Positions 37,069 through 46,105 of a stretch of 64,000 nucleotides of DNA are shown one piece after another. Origin of the DNA: Novosphingobium mangrovisedimenti (GTDB lineage Bacteria > Pseudomonadota > Alphaproteobacteria > Sphingomonadales > Sphingomonadaceae); the NCBI RefSeq assembly GCF_025153475.1, contig NZ_JANZXA010000002.1, forward strand, positions 124,001-188,000. The letters are read 5' to 3'. The notes below the pieces were generated by a model. That model was not told the DNA's origin and made no database searches. It was given only the letters and a program-made list of their open reading frames with translations. The position numbers were made by a program, and so were the translations under genes. Numbering within the stretch: the stretch's first letter is position 1; every line of letters starts with the position of its first letter.

Positions 37069-38018
37069 TGCTGACGCGCCGCGCCATGTTGGGGGCCGCG
37101 CTGGCGCTGCCCGTCGCCGCTCGTGCCGAGCAGTTCGCGGGGCGCTACGAGCCGCGCGCGGAACCGATCGCGGACGGTCTGTGGATGGTGCGCGGCGCCG
37201 ATGCGCCGATAGAATTCGGCAATGGCGGGGCGATCGCCAACAGCGCGCTGATCGCAACCGAAGCCGGCACGGTCCTGTTCGATCCCGGCGTATCGCTCAC
37301 CCATGGCCAGGCGCTCGCGGCGCTGGCCCTGCAGGTTACGGGCATTCCGGTCGCCCGGGTCTATGTCAGCCACCTGCATCCCGATCACGCCTTCGGCGCG
37401 GCGGCCTTCGATCCCTGGATCGTCCACGCCCTGCCCGCGACCCGCAAGGAACTGGAGCGCGACGGCGAAGGCCTTTCCGACGCGATGTACGACCTGCTGG
37501 CCGACTGGATGAAGGGCACGAACCTCGTGCTGCCACTGGGAGACGTTGCCGCGGGCGATGCCACCTTCGGCGGCCGCGACTTCCGGATGTTCGCGCTGTC
37601 CGGCCACAGCGGCGGCGACCTTGCCCTGCTCGACCGGCGCACCGGCACGCTGATTGCGGGAGACCTCGTCTTTCACGACCGCGCGCCCTCGACGCCGCAT
37701 GCCGACCTGCCTTCGTGGCGCGCCGCGCTCGACGTGCTTGAAGCGACACCGCACAAGCTGCTGCTGCCCGGACATGGTCCGCTCGATACCGACCACACCG
37801 CCATCACCCAGACGCGCGACTGGCTCGACTGGATCGACGCCACCCTGCGCAAGGCCGTCGCCGGGGGCCTGTCCATGGCGGAAGCGGGCGACATTGCCAT
37901 TCCCGGACGCTTCGCCCGGCTCAAGGCGGCCCGCTATGAATGGCAGCGCAGCGTGTCGCATTTCTACCCTGGGCTGGAAGAAGAGCTGCTGCCCCGCCTT
38001 CAGGAAATCCGGCCCTAG
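37065..38018 (+). CDS. quinoprotein relay system zinc metallohydrolase
   Basis: 317 residues, overlapping the SoxYZ-like gene by 4 bp. Signal peptide, then a metallo-beta-lactamase fold with zinc ligands in HLHPDHAFG, SGHSGGD and GHGP, and an Asp at LIAGDLVFHD. The SoxYZ-like carrier with this hydrolase is a known pair beside PQQ dehydrogenases (quinoprotein relay system). Its stop overlaps the end of the convergent TonB receptor gene by 4 bp. Confidence 0.92.
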   Translation: MMLTRRAMLGAALALPVAARAEQFAGRYEPRAEPIADGLWMVRGADAPIEFGNGGAIANSALIATEAGTVLFDPGVSLTHGQALAALALQVTGIPVARVYVSHLHPDHAFGAAAFDPWIVHALPATRKELERDGEGLSDAMYDLLADWMKGTNLVLPLGDVAAGDATFGGRDFRMFALSGHSGGDLALLDRRTGTLIAGDLVFHDRAPSTPHADLPSWRAALDVLEATPHKLLLPGHGPLDTDHTAITQTRDWLDWIDATLRKAVAGGLSMAEAGDIAIPGRFARLKAARYEWQRSVSHFYPGLEEELLPRLQEIRP

Positions 38019-40279
38019 AAGCGCGCGCGCAACGACACGGTGAACCGACGCGGCACGCCCGGAGCATAGGCGCGCGGGTTCCCGGCGTCGGGCGCTTCCA
38101 CGAGGTGGACGTCATCGATCTCCGCGAAAGTGCCGGCAGTAGCGTAGCGCTTGTCGAAAACGTTGCGCAATTCGCCGGAAAGCTCGATTCCCGGCGCCAG
38201 AGGTACGCGGCCGAGAACGTCGAACACCGCATAGCCGGGCACGGCAGCATTGTCGTTCCCCTCGTCCCCCAGCAGCACCTGCGGGGAACGCACGCGCATC
38301 GCCACGCCCAGTTCCCAGCGGTCCGACGAGCGACCGGCGAAAACGTCCAGCGCATGGCGGGGCACGCCGGGCAGCCGGTCTCCGCGCGCGACCTGCACCA
38401 GGCCATTCCCGTCGGCCTGTGGGTTGGCGGGGCTGGAAATCACGAAAGCTCGCCGAAAACGGGCGTCGGTGAAGGCATAGTGGACAGACACGCGCCACGG
38501 ATCGCTGCGCCAGTCGAGCGAGGCTTCCACGCCCTGCCGGCGACTGCGCCCCAGATTGGCGAAGTAGGCCCGTCCCCGGACCTGCGAGGCGACCATGCGG
38601 ATGTCATTGCGCGTATCACTGCGCCATGCCGACAGCCGCCATGCGATCCCGCCGCTCTCGCCCTGCATTCCGGCGTGCCAGTTCTGCGCCGTTACCGCCT
38701 TGAGCGGCGGGTCCGCGACAAAGAAGTTGGCAAGCGTGCAAGGCGCCTCGGGATCGGCGCAGGAAAGCTCGGCCGGGGTCGGGATGCGGCTGGTCAATGC
38801 GAAGCCCGCGGTAGCCTGCACGTCCCTGCCAAGGGCATAGTCGAACTCCAGTGAAGGGTTGATCTTGCTGAAGCCGTGCGTCCCGTCGAGCGCCACGCCA
38901 AGTTGGTCGTCGAGCCGCACACGATTGCGCGCCCAGCGCCCCCCTGCCTCGACGGACAGCGCTTTTGTAACCGGCAGTTCGGCGCTGGCGAACACGGCGA
39001 GATCGGACATCCGGCTGACGACATCGATCGGCGTGATGCCGCCGTCTTGCGAAGTCAGGACAACGCCGAGGCCTTCGACCGCGCGGCCCCCTCCGAGTTC
39101 GCCCAGTTCGCTGGTCGCGCGAAAACGGGTACGCGCCCGTTCCCATGCGACACCCAGCGCCAGCCGGCGCAGCCCCTTGTCGGTCCGGGTCTCGTCGAGC
39201 CATTGCAGCGTGGCGCCGCCGCTGCGCGTCCTCTCCGCGCCGCGGTTGAACACGGCATAGTCGTCAATGGCCGGATCGGCAGCGACCCGCCGTCCCGATG
39301 CCAGCAATGCCTCATCGAAACCGGCATCGTCCTCGCCGAGGCACAGGAAGCCGGGATCGGCATCACAAGGACCGAAATCGGCCAGATCGCCATTGGCGCT
39401 GCGACGCGTGAGGCGTTGGTAATGGGCCCGCAACTCGATCCGCCCGGTCGCGCCGATGTCGACATGGGGCGCGACGATGAACCGGGCAAAGCGCGCACGC
39501 GTCGTATCGGGCCGCGTGAACACGGCGTCGTAGTCGGCCGCCAGCAGGTCCACCGGAGCGACACCATTGCCGGTGAGCCGGGTATCGGCAAGGATGGTCG
39601 AGAGGTCGACTCCCCATCCCTCCCGGGCATAGAGGCCCTTGGCGAAGAGGCGATAGAGCCGTGACGGGCTCGCCTCCCGCCAGCCCTTGTCGTCGCGCAC
39701 TTCCGCCACGACGAGGGCATTGGCCCCTTCATCGCCCAGCCCCAGCGAGACCGAACCGCCCGTGCTGCCCACCGTGTCTACATCGGCCTCTCCCCGCAGC
39801 CCGGAAAGCGACAAACCGTCGCGGGTCTGCAGCAACAGCGATCCGGCCAGCGCGTTGCGGCCATGGACAGGGCTTGCCTCCATCAGTTGCGCACGCGCCA
39901 GCGCAGTCTCGGGCACGAGGTCCAGCAGAACGGTATCCCCGAAGGGCTGATTGAACCGCACGCCATCGAGATAGACCGCCAGCCCCTGCTCGGCGCCCTG
40001 CAGCGCGGAGGCCGAAAAGCCCCGCCAGCCGATCGCCGCCTGCCAGGAATTGCCTGTCGTTTCCGCGAGCGTCAGGCCCGGCACCTCGCGTTCGAGCGCG
40101 CGCGCCAGATCGGGGCGCGCCGCCGCATCGAGCGCGCGGGCGTCGAGCACGCGCGCCTCGTCCACGTCGATCGCGCCCCCGGGCGCAAGAACCAGGATTT
40201 CCGGGCCATCGTCGGCCAGCACGGCATTGGCGGAAACGAGCGCGGCGACGCAGACAGCAAGCTGCGCCGCGCGTCTCAC
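38015..40279 (-). CDS. TonB-dependent receptor (paired with cytochrome b561)
   Basis: 754 residues from GTG 40279, which overlaps the stop of the upstream cytochrome b561 gene by 4 bp; a much longer open frame upstream is antisense artefact. Signal peptide to ~residue 20, TonB box-like segment (EILVLAPGG), plug domain with YLDGVRFNQPFGDT, then a barrel ending in Phe (SLRARF). Co-translation with an inner-membrane cytochrome b561 suggests uptake of a metal complex followed by reduction, or of a cofactor. Within a quinoprotein region, lanthanide-complex or PQQ import are candidates (inference). Confidence 0.9.
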   Translation of the reverse strand: MRRAAQLAVCVAALVSANAVLADDGPEILVLAPGGAIDVDEARVLDARALDAAARPDLARALEREVPGLTLAETTGNSWQAAIGWRGFSASALQGAEQGLAVYLDGVRFNQPFGDTVLLDLVPETALARAQLMEASPVHGRNALAGSLLLQTRDGLSLSGLRGEADVDTVGSTGGSVSLGLGDEGANALVVAEVRDDKGWREASPSRLYRLFAKGLYAREGWGVDLSTILADTRLTGNGVAPVDLLAADYDAVFTRPDTTRARFARFIVAPHVDIGATGRIELRAHYQRLTRRSANGDLADFGPCDADPGFLCLGEDDAGFDEALLASGRRVAADPAIDDYAVFNRGAERTRSGGATLQWLDETRTDKGLRRLALGVAWERARTRFRATSELGELGGGRAVEGLGVVLTSQDGGITPIDVVSRMSDLAVFASAELPVTKALSVEAGGRWARNRVRLDDQLGVALDGTHGFSKINPSLEFDYALGRDVQATAGFALTSRIPTPAELSCADPEAPCTLANFFVADPPLKAVTAQNWHAGMQGESGGIAWRLSAWRSDTRNDIRMVASQVRGRAYFANLGRSRRQGVEASLDWRSDPWRVSVHYAFTDARFRRAFVISSPANPQADGNGLVQVARGDRLPGVPRHALDVFAGRSSDRWELGVAMRVRSPQVLLGDEGNDNAAVPGYAVFDVLGRVPLAPGIELSGELRNVFDKRYATAGTFAEIDDVHLVEAPDAGNPRAYAPGVPRRFTVSLRARF

Positions 40280-40794
40280 AACATTCTGCGCAGAATATCG
40301 TCCTTGAGCACGAAGTGATGGCGCAGCGCCGCCGCCACGTGGAGTACGACCAGCGCCAGCATCACGAAGCCCAGCACCTCGTGCGCCTCGTGCGCGGGAC
40401 CTGCGAAGGGACCATCCTTGCTGATCGGCAGCTTGGGCCAATCGAACAGGCCGAAGAAGCTCAGCGGATACTTGCCCGCCGAGGAGAAGACCCATCCCGT
40501 CAGCGGCAGGGCCAGCAGCAGGACGTAGAGCAGCATATGCGTGCCCCATGCCACCGCCCGTTCGAGCGGCGTAACCGAACCCGGCAAAGGCGGTTTCTTC
40601 CAGATCATGCGCAGGGCGATACGCACCAGCGTGAGCACCAGCACCGACAGCCCGATCGACTTGTGCAAGGGGATCAGCTGGACGACTTTCTCCAGCGGAT
40701 CGTGCAACAGCCCCAGCGCAATGTTGAGAATGGCGAGTATGGCAATGAGCCAGTGAAGCAAACGGGCACTGCTGTGGTATTTCTCGACCGTCAT
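40276..40794 (-). CDS. cytochrome b561 family protein
   Basis: 172 residues, with GGAGGGG 7 nt upstream of ATG 40794. Four membrane helices with conserved histidines (LLHWLIAI, HKSIG, HEAHE, HVAAALRHHF) that ligate two b-type haems. Members of this family move electrons from quinol to periplasmic acceptors or scavenge superoxide. Directly between two TonB receptor genes on the same strand and coupled to the downstream one. Confidence 0.92.
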   Translation of the reverse strand: MTVEKYHSSARLLHWLIAILAILNIALGLLHDPLEKVVQLIPLHKSIGLSVLVLTLVRIALRMIWKKPPLPGSVTPLERAVAWGTHMLLYVLLLALPLTGWVFSSAGKYPLSFFGLFDWPKLPISKDGPFAGPAHEAHEVLGFVMLALVVLHVAAALRHHFVLKDDILRRML

Positions 40795-40821
40795 CCGACA
40801 TCCCCTCCAATGGGGCCGTCA

Positions 40822-42915
40822 TCACAGCCCCCAGCGTAACCCGGCCCAGAGCGTGCGCGGCACCCCCAGGTCGATCGAGCCACCAGAATTACGGGTTATG
40901 ATGTTCTCGTCAAACAGGTTTTCACCGCGCAGGACGATCGAGGCACCGCGTCCCAGCGGCACCTCGACGAAGGCATCGAGCGTGGTCGCGGCGGGCAGAA
41001 CGTCGGTCTGGAGATCGTCCTCGTACTGCTTGCCCACATGGCGCAGTGTCGCGGCCAGCCGCCAGCCTTCGACAGGAACCACGGCAAGCGTCGCGCTGGC
41101 CGAGAATTTCGGCGTCTGGGCCGGACGCATCCCGTCGAGATCGGCAGAGTCCCCCTTCCCGCGCACTTCGGTATCGCTCCAGGCCAGCGAGGCATCGAAA
41201 CGCAACGGACCGCGTGCGGCCTGCATGCCGATCTCGACGCCCTTCGCATCGATCGCCGGAAGGTTGCGCCGCTGCCGCAGATTGGTGCCGATCGTGACAT
41301 TGGCGATAGCGTTCCGGATGCGGTTGTCGAATGCCGTGACCGACAGTTTCACGCCTTCGAGCAGCATGACGTCGATACCGGCCTCGTAGCCTTCGAGTTT
41401 CTCGCTCCGCAGATCGGCATTGGCCTCGGTCACGACCGGAAAGACGGTAAACGGCCGGTAGAGTTCGTTGAGCGTCGGCAGGCGAATGCCGCTATAGGCC
41501 GCCGCACGCAGCGCGATCCCGTTGCCGGCCCTGAACAGCGCGCCGGCACGATAGGTCACCGTCCAGTCGGAACGGGTCGGGTAGCGGGTCTCGCTGTCAA
41601 GCGAGCCATCCGGATTTCGGGAAGCATAGTAGCCGCCGGAAATACGCGTGCGGTCCGCCCGCAAGCCTCCGGTCAGCACGATGGGGCCAAGCGTCCAGTC
41701 ATCCTCGATGAAGAGGCCAAGATCGGTATTGCGGCCGCCGGCGCGGCGGCGTGCGGTAATCTGGCCGGAAAAGGCGCTGATCGCATTTTCCATCATCGTG
41801 CCCGAGGTACGCCGCCAGTCGGCGCCGACACGGAACGTATGCGCCTTACCGATCGGCGGGCGCAGCTCGAACTTGCCGCCGATCCCGGTCGCGGGCGTAT
41901 CGTACTGGTCGAGCACCGGCACGAAGCGAGTGGAACTGACCACGATATTGGTGAAGTTGCGCGCCTGGACATAAGCCAGCGCATCGAATGACCACTTGCC
42001 CCGGCCAACGAGGCGCAGGCTCGCATCCTGCCCCTCCGTGGAACTGTCCGCGCCTTCGAAGCGCAAGGTGCGATGGTCCTCGAACACAAGGCCCCGCGCC
42101 TGCAGTTCGATGGTATCGGTCAGGGGGGCGACCCCGCGCAGACCGGCCGACCATGAATTGAACCGGGCACGCGCCGTCGCCGGTACGCGCTTGTCCTCCG
42201 GCGTGGTCCAGAAACCCTTGCCGCGATCCCAGCGGCCGCTCGCGACCAGAAAGCCGCTGCCGAGTTGCGGCGCGATGCTGGCACTCGCCTCGCTCTCCCC
42301 CCGCTGGTTGGCAAGCAGGCTTGCATCGACGAGGTCGAACTGGTCGGGGCGCGCGCTTTCCAGCTCGATGGTCCCCGAAAGCGCGCCGGCGCCGAACGGC
42401 CCCGAGCCGCCGCCACGCGTGACCCGGACCGTGCCCAGCCGTTCCGGTGCGAGCGCCGGCAGCGGAATGTAGCCAAAGAAGGGATCCGCCATCGGCACCC
42501 CGTCCAGCAGGACCAGCGCCCGGCTCGACGCGTTGCCCCCCATTGCCCGCAGCGTCACGCCCTGTGCCGAGGGGTTGGACGAGCGACTGTCCGAACGCCG
42601 GAACTGCTGGAAGCCCGCCACCGAGGACAGCACATCCTCGATCCTGCCCGACGGAGCCGAGACGATGGCCTCGCGCGGGATTTCGCGGGTGGAATAGGCG
42701 AGCGTGCCCGGCGTTTCCTCCAGCCCTGCACCAGTCACGAGAATCTCGGCGCCGAGCGCGGCAGTGCCAAGGATGCCGGATGCGGGAAGGTTTGCGCTGC
42801 TCCCGCCCTCCCCGTCGTCTGCGCGGGCGGCAACGGGCATGAGCAGTGCCAGCGCCAGAGAGCCGGCAACGGCCCCGGAGGCCATCGGCCTCGTCCTGAA
42901 GATCATATCGACCAT
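40822..42915 (-). CDS. TonB-dependent receptor (second in PQQ region)
   Basis: 697 residues from ATG 42915 (AGGT 8 nt upstream); ATG 42906 is possible. Signal peptide, TonB box (EILVTGAGLEETP), plug domain with VLLDGVPMADPFFGY and RVTRGGGSGPFGAGALSG, then a barrel ending GLRWGL. Smaller than the receptor at 522 and unlike it. It precedes cytochrome b561 and the first receptor by 27 bp and so is probably the first gene of a three-gene unit. A metal-chelate or cofactor import role for the quinoprotein system is an inference from location. Confidence 0.92.
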   Translation of the reverse strand: MVDMIFRTRPMASGAVAGSLALALLMPVAARADDGEGGSSANLPASGILGTAALGAEILVTGAGLEETPGTLAYSTREIPREAIVSAPSGRIEDVLSSVAGFQQFRRSDSRSSNPSAQGVTLRAMGGNASSRALVLLDGVPMADPFFGYIPLPALAPERLGTVRVTRGGGSGPFGAGALSGTIELESARPDQFDLVDASLLANQRGESEASASIAPQLGSGFLVASGRWDRGKGFWTTPEDKRVPATARARFNSWSAGLRGVAPLTDTIELQARGLVFEDHRTLRFEGADSSTEGQDASLRLVGRGKWSFDALAYVQARNFTNIVVSSTRFVPVLDQYDTPATGIGGKFELRPPIGKAHTFRVGADWRRTSGTMMENAISAFSGQITARRRAGGRNTDLGLFIEDDWTLGPIVLTGGLRADRTRISGGYYASRNPDGSLDSETRYPTRSDWTVTYRAGALFRAGNGIALRAAAYSGIRLPTLNELYRPFTVFPVVTEANADLRSEKLEGYEAGIDVMLLEGVKLSVTAFDNRIRNAIANVTIGTNLRQRRNLPAIDAKGVEIGMQAARGPLRFDASLAWSDTEVRGKGDSADLDGMRPAQTPKFSASATLAVVPVEGWRLAATLRHVGKQYEDDLQTDVLPAATTLDAFVEVPLGRGASIVLRGENLFDENIITRNSGGSIDLGVPRTLWAGLRWGL

Positions 42916-42950
42916 ATCTGCGACCTATGGTGTTAGTGGGATGTCCCGGG

Positions 42951-42986
42951 GCCTGCCCCCTGGGCGGTATGCCGCAGGGGGCAGGC
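42951..42986 (-). terminator. hairpin after the porin gene
   Basis: Perfect 12-bp GC-rich stem (42951-42962 with 42975-42986), 12-nt loop, immediately after the porin stop. No U tract, so it may only attenuate between porin and the receptor operon. Confidence 0.55.
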
Positions 42987-42990
42987 AACC

Positions 42991-44391
42991 TCAGAAGAAG
43001 AGGATGCCGCCGAGTGCCATGGCATCGCTCTGGGCCTCGTTGCCGCTATGAGCCTCAGCCTTCGAATGGACGTATTCGCCGATCAGCGTGACCCAGCTGG
43101 TCAGGTTGTAGCGAAGCTGGCCGACATAGCTGGAATTGGTCTTGAGCAGATCGGGCACGGCGATCGCGTCGGCCGCATTGGCGTAGTGCAACGAGCTTTC
43201 GCCATAGCTGCCGCCCACCGCGATCTTTCCGAACGTGGCCAGCGCCTGGACGTAGAAGCCGTCGCTCTTGCGCGGATTGCCGAAGTCGTCGGTATCGAGC
43301 AAGCCGAGCACGGTCGTTCCCAGCCCCTTGGCGGTATAGTAGTAACCGGTCACGGCGATCGGGCCAGCGGTTACCTTGCCGCCGAAATCGATCCCCCTGC
43401 CGGTGTAGCTGCCGCCTGTGACCATGTCGTGCTTCTGACTTACGCCCGACACCCACAGACGGGCTCCGATCCCGCCGATCTTGCCATCGTAGGTCAGCTT
43501 GCCCTGGAAACCGGGGCTGGCGTTGGTCTGCGCCGGGCCGGTCAGCGAGTCCAGTGGCTGGAACACGCCCACCGAGCCCTGGAAGCCGGACAGGTTCGGG
43601 CTGGAATACGTGATCTGCGGCTGGAAGTCGGTGTAGATGTAGCCGACGCCGATGCGTCCCAGCGTGGTGTTGGCCGGTGCGACGTTGTTCCCCGGCGTGC
43701 CCGATGACAGCAGGGTTATATCGTTGAGAATGGCTTCCGAGCCGAACAGGCCGATATCGCGCCCGATCTTGATCGTGCCGAGCCTGGGCTTGCCGAAAGT
43801 CATGTATGTCTGGCGGGCATCGATGCCGGCGGTGGCAAGCGCGGTCGGTTGCCCGCCGTTGTTGGCGCCTAGCGTGCCCCACGCGGCCGAGTTGATGCCG
43901 GGATAGAGGCCGAAGAAGGCTCCGATGTCCCACCCTTCCTGCTGGGTCGAAACCGCAACCGTCAGATAACCGGGTAGCAAGCCGTTGCGTACGGCGCTGG
44001 AATTCTTGGTGCCCACGCTGGCGATACCGCCGATAACGCTGGTCGTGGCGCTTGGCGTGTCGGGATTGTCGTGGACATAGAAGCCATTGACCGAGCCCGA
44101 GAACTTGATCGTCGCGGGTCCCACCTCAAGGCCGATGCCGCTGTCGGTCATCTTGACCAGCCGGCTCGTATCCAGCGATTTCCCGGCCTGAGCCACCGGC
44201 GCCGCCGGAGCGGCGCTTGCCTCGGTCTGCTCCTCGGCGAGAAGCTCTGCGTATTCGTCATCGCTCAGGATGCCTTTTTCATGAAGGCGCTTGAGCAGCG
44301 TTTCGCCGGTGCCGGCATAGGCGGGTGCGCTCGCCAGGGCGAGAGCACCCAGCGCGGCGGAACCGCGCAGCATGATCCTGGAGATCATCAT
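42991..44391 (-). CDS. porin (Gram-negative OmpC/OprB-like barrel)
   Basis: 466 residues; signal peptide to ~residue 26 (ASAPAYAG), then a predicted coiled coil or helix (TLLKRLHEKGILSDDEYAELL) of the kind seen in phosphate-selective and general porins, followed by many amphipathic beta strands, ending GGILFF. It should let small alcohols or acids reach the periplasm, where the quinoprotein acts. Preceded at 44468-44479 by a copy of the PQQ-regulon box. ATG 44391 (MMIS) used; the second codon is also ATG. Confidence 0.85.
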   Translation of the reverse strand: MMISRIMLRGSAALGALALASAPAYAGTGETLLKRLHEKGILSDDEYAELLAEEQTEASAAPAAPVAQAGKSLDTSRLVKMTDSGIGLEVGPATIKFSGSVNGFYVHDNPDTPSATTSVIGGIASVGTKNSSAVRNGLLPGYLTVAVSTQQEGWDIGAFFGLYPGINSAAWGTLGANNGGQPTALATAGIDARQTYMTFGKPRLGTIKIGRDIGLFGSEAILNDITLLSSGTPGNNVAPANTTLGRIGVGYIYTDFQPQITYSSPNLSGFQGSVGVFQPLDSLTGPAQTNASPGFQGKLTYDGKIGGIGARLWVSGVSQKHDMVTGGSYTGRGIDFGGKVTAGPIAVTGYYYTAKGLGTTVLGLLDTDDFGNPRKSDGFYVQALATFGKIAVGGSYGESSLHYANAADAIAVPDLLKTNSSYVGQLRYNLTSWVTLIGEYVHSKAEAHSGNEAQSDAMALGGILFF

Positions 44392-44467
44392 CCATCCCCC
44401 TCTCTAGGTGTTTGTCGTCTATTCCTGCGACTGGGATGGAAGGTGCGCCCGGACCGGCGCATTAGAT

Positions 44468-44479
44468 ATTGGACTTTGG
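44468..44479 (-). promoter_or_regulatory. PQQ-regulon box toward the porin gene
   Basis: CCAAAGTCCAAT read on the minus strand, 76 bp before the porin ATG; differs from the cytochrome c box by one base. Confidence 0.55.
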
Positions 44480-44507
44480 TTCTCGTCCTTTGGAACGAGA
44501 CGGCCGC

Positions 44508-45503
44508 CTATCGCCCCAGGACCACGCCCCAGGGGCTCTCGCCCGCCGGAATCGTCGAAGTGACCGCCAGCTTGTCGAGATCGACCACCGAGAGGTCGTT
44601 GCTGGTTCCGTTGGCGACCAGCGCCCGTTTGCCGTCGGGCAGGATGGCAAGATGCCACGGCCGCTCGCCGACCCTGACATAACCCCGCACCGCGCCGCTG
44701 GCGACATCGACCACGGCAACATGTCCGGCGCGGCCCAGCGCGACGACGGCAGTGCGTCCGTCGGGCGTGAAACGAATGCCGCAGGGCATGACCTTGTAGG
44801 CCGGCACGCCGGGCGGGGCGAACGTGATGGTCCTGGCGATGCCGCGCGTGGCAACGTCCGCGACCTGCACCACGCCGGCCATTTCCGCCGCGACCCAAGC
44901 CTGCGCGCCATCCGGCGTGAACTCGATATGGCGAGGACGCGTCTGCGTTTCCATTTCCTCGACGACCTGCCGGGTGGCGAGGTCGATCCAGGCAACCACC
45001 GAATCTTCCTCGCTGGTGACCAGCAACCACTTGCCATCCGGGCTTTCGGCTATGCCTTCGGGCTCCTCGCCCACCGGGACCTGCCAGGCGACCTTGCCCG
45101 CGGCCAGATCGACGGCCGTCACGGCGGCATCGTTCTCGTTGGCAATGAACAGCAGCTTGCCGTCGTTGGAGGGGAAGAACTGTTCGGGATCATCGCCCGA
45201 GGGCAGCACCCGCACCAGCGCGCCCGTCTGTGGATCGCGCATTTCCACCGCATTGTCGGCGCTGGCACAGATCAGCAGGTACTTGCCGTCGCGGGTCAGG
45301 GTGATCCCGCGCGGGCGGTGGCCGACGGGCCAGTCCGCCACGGCCTTCCCGCTCGCCAAGTCTACCACCGTCACGGTCGAGGACCGTTCGTTGCTGACAT
45401 AGGCCCGCGTCATGGCTTCCTGCGCGCCGGCCCTGTCGGCAAGCACGAGCGGCGTAAGCGCGGCGCAAGCGCCCAGCGCGATCCTGAACAGGCATCTCTC
45501 CAT
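44508..45503 (-). CDS. PQQ-dependent catabolism-associated beta-propeller protein
   Basis: 331 residues. A signal peptide precedes seven-bladed YVTN-type repeats: repeated units such as VTVVDLASGKAVADWPVG, PRGITLTRDGKYLL and VAVVDVASGAVRGYV. This is the YVTN beta-propeller family that occurs with quinoprotein dehydrogenases; its role is unknown, perhaps as a periplasmic scaffold. Divergent from cytochrome c-550 PedF, with boxes between. Confidence 0.9.
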   Translation of the reverse strand: MERCLFRIALGACAALTPLVLADRAGAQEAMTRAYVSNERSSTVTVVDLASGKAVADWPVGHRPRGITLTRDGKYLLICASADNAVEMRDPQTGALVRVLPSGDDPEQFFPSNDGKLLFIANENDAAVTAVDLAAGKVAWQVPVGEEPEGIAESPDGKWLLVTSEEDSVVAWIDLATRQVVEEMETQTRPRHIEFTPDGAQAWVAAEMAGVVQVADVATRGIARTITFAPPGVPAYKVMPCGIRFTPDGRTAVVALGRAGHVAVVDVASGAVRGYVRVGERPWHLAILPDGKRALVANGTSNDLSVVDLDKLAVTSTIPAGESPWGVVLGR

Positions 45504-45539
45504 AATGCGCCCATTCTAACACCACGCCGACCGGGCGAC

Positions 45540-45551
45540 ATTGCACCATGG
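45540..45551 (-). promoter_or_regulatory. PQQ-regulon box toward the beta-propeller gene
   Basis: CCATGGTGCAAT on the minus strand, 36 bp before the beta-propeller ATG at 45503. Confidence 0.5.
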
Positions 45552-45558
45552 TCTGGTA

Positions 45559-45570
45559 CCATAGTCCAAT
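45559..45570 (+). promoter_or_regulatory. PQQ-regulon box 1 toward pedF
   Basis: CCATAGTCCAAT on the plus strand, 87 bp before the pedF ATG. Followed by TGGGG, making a partial CCA...TTGG-like dyad as in the aldehyde dehydrogenase box. Confidence 0.5.
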
Positions 45571-45596
45571 TGGGGAACGGCAATCCTCTCGGTTAC

Positions 45597-45608
45597 CCAA
45601 AGTGCAGA
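45597..45608 (+). promoter_or_regulatory. PQQ-regulon box 2 toward pedF (degenerate)
   Basis: CCAAAGTGCAGA; the first ten bases equal the cytochrome c box, the last two differ. 49 bp before the pedF ATG. Confidence 0.4.
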
Positions 45609-45657
45609 TCGGGGACGTTCGCAAGGCGTACCCCGAAGTCGCAGAGGATGACTGACC

Positions 45658-46101
45658 ATGAAAATGACCATCGGCCGAACGGCCATGATCGGCGCTTGCG
45701 CCATCGCTTCGCTGAGCATCGCCGGCAACCTCTACGCCCATGGCAACGTCACGCCGCAGGCGGTCGACACCTCGGCGCTGCCCGACATCGAAGGCGGCAA
45801 CGACAACTGGATCGAGCACAACCCCTACAGCGGCAACCCCAAGGCCATCGAGATCGGCGAGTCCGCCTATGGCCAGAACTGCGCGCGCTGCCATGGCCTG
45901 CAGGCCATCTCGGGCGGCATCGCGCCGGACCTGCGCTATCTCGAACTGGGCGATAGCGGCGACGAGTGGTTCATCGAACGCTACCACCACGGCTCCAGCC
46001 ACGACGGCAAGGTCTACATGCCGCCGATGGGCGACGTGCTCGGGCAGAAAGCCGGCTGGGCGATCCGTGCCTGGCTGGAAACCCAGCACACCGAGGACTG
46101 A
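45658..46101 (+). CDS. pedF: cytochrome c-550 PedF
   Basis: 147 residues; GAGG lies 10 nt upstream of the ATG. Signal peptide to ~residue 27 (YAHG), haem motif CARCH (Cys75, Cys78, His79) and distal Met in VYMPPMGD. The HNPYSGNPKAIEIG and APDLRYLE segments are those of PedF, the direct electron acceptor of PQQ alcohol dehydrogenases in the ped/exa systems. Next gene begins 4 bp after the stop. Confidence 0.92.
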   Translation: MKMTIGRTAMIGACAIASLSIAGNLYAHGNVTPQAVDTSALPDIEGGNDNWIEHNPYSGNPKAIEIGESAYGQNCARCHGLQAISGGIAPDLRYLELGDSGDEWFIERYHHGSSHDGKVYMPPMGDVLGQKAGWAIRAWLETQHTED

Positions 46102-46105
46102 CCCG

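Noticed and set aside
40280..40825. A 182-codon N-terminal extension of the TonB receptor across cytochrome b561
   Set aside because: It would overlap the whole b561 gene in another frame; GTG 40279 gives a proper signal peptide and the usual 4-bp overlap.
42919..42930. CCATAGGTCGCA on the minus strand, resembling the PQQ-regulon box, before the TonB receptor at 42915
   Set aside because: It needs an inserted base to match, and it overlaps the AGGT ribosome-binding site 3 bp from the start codon.
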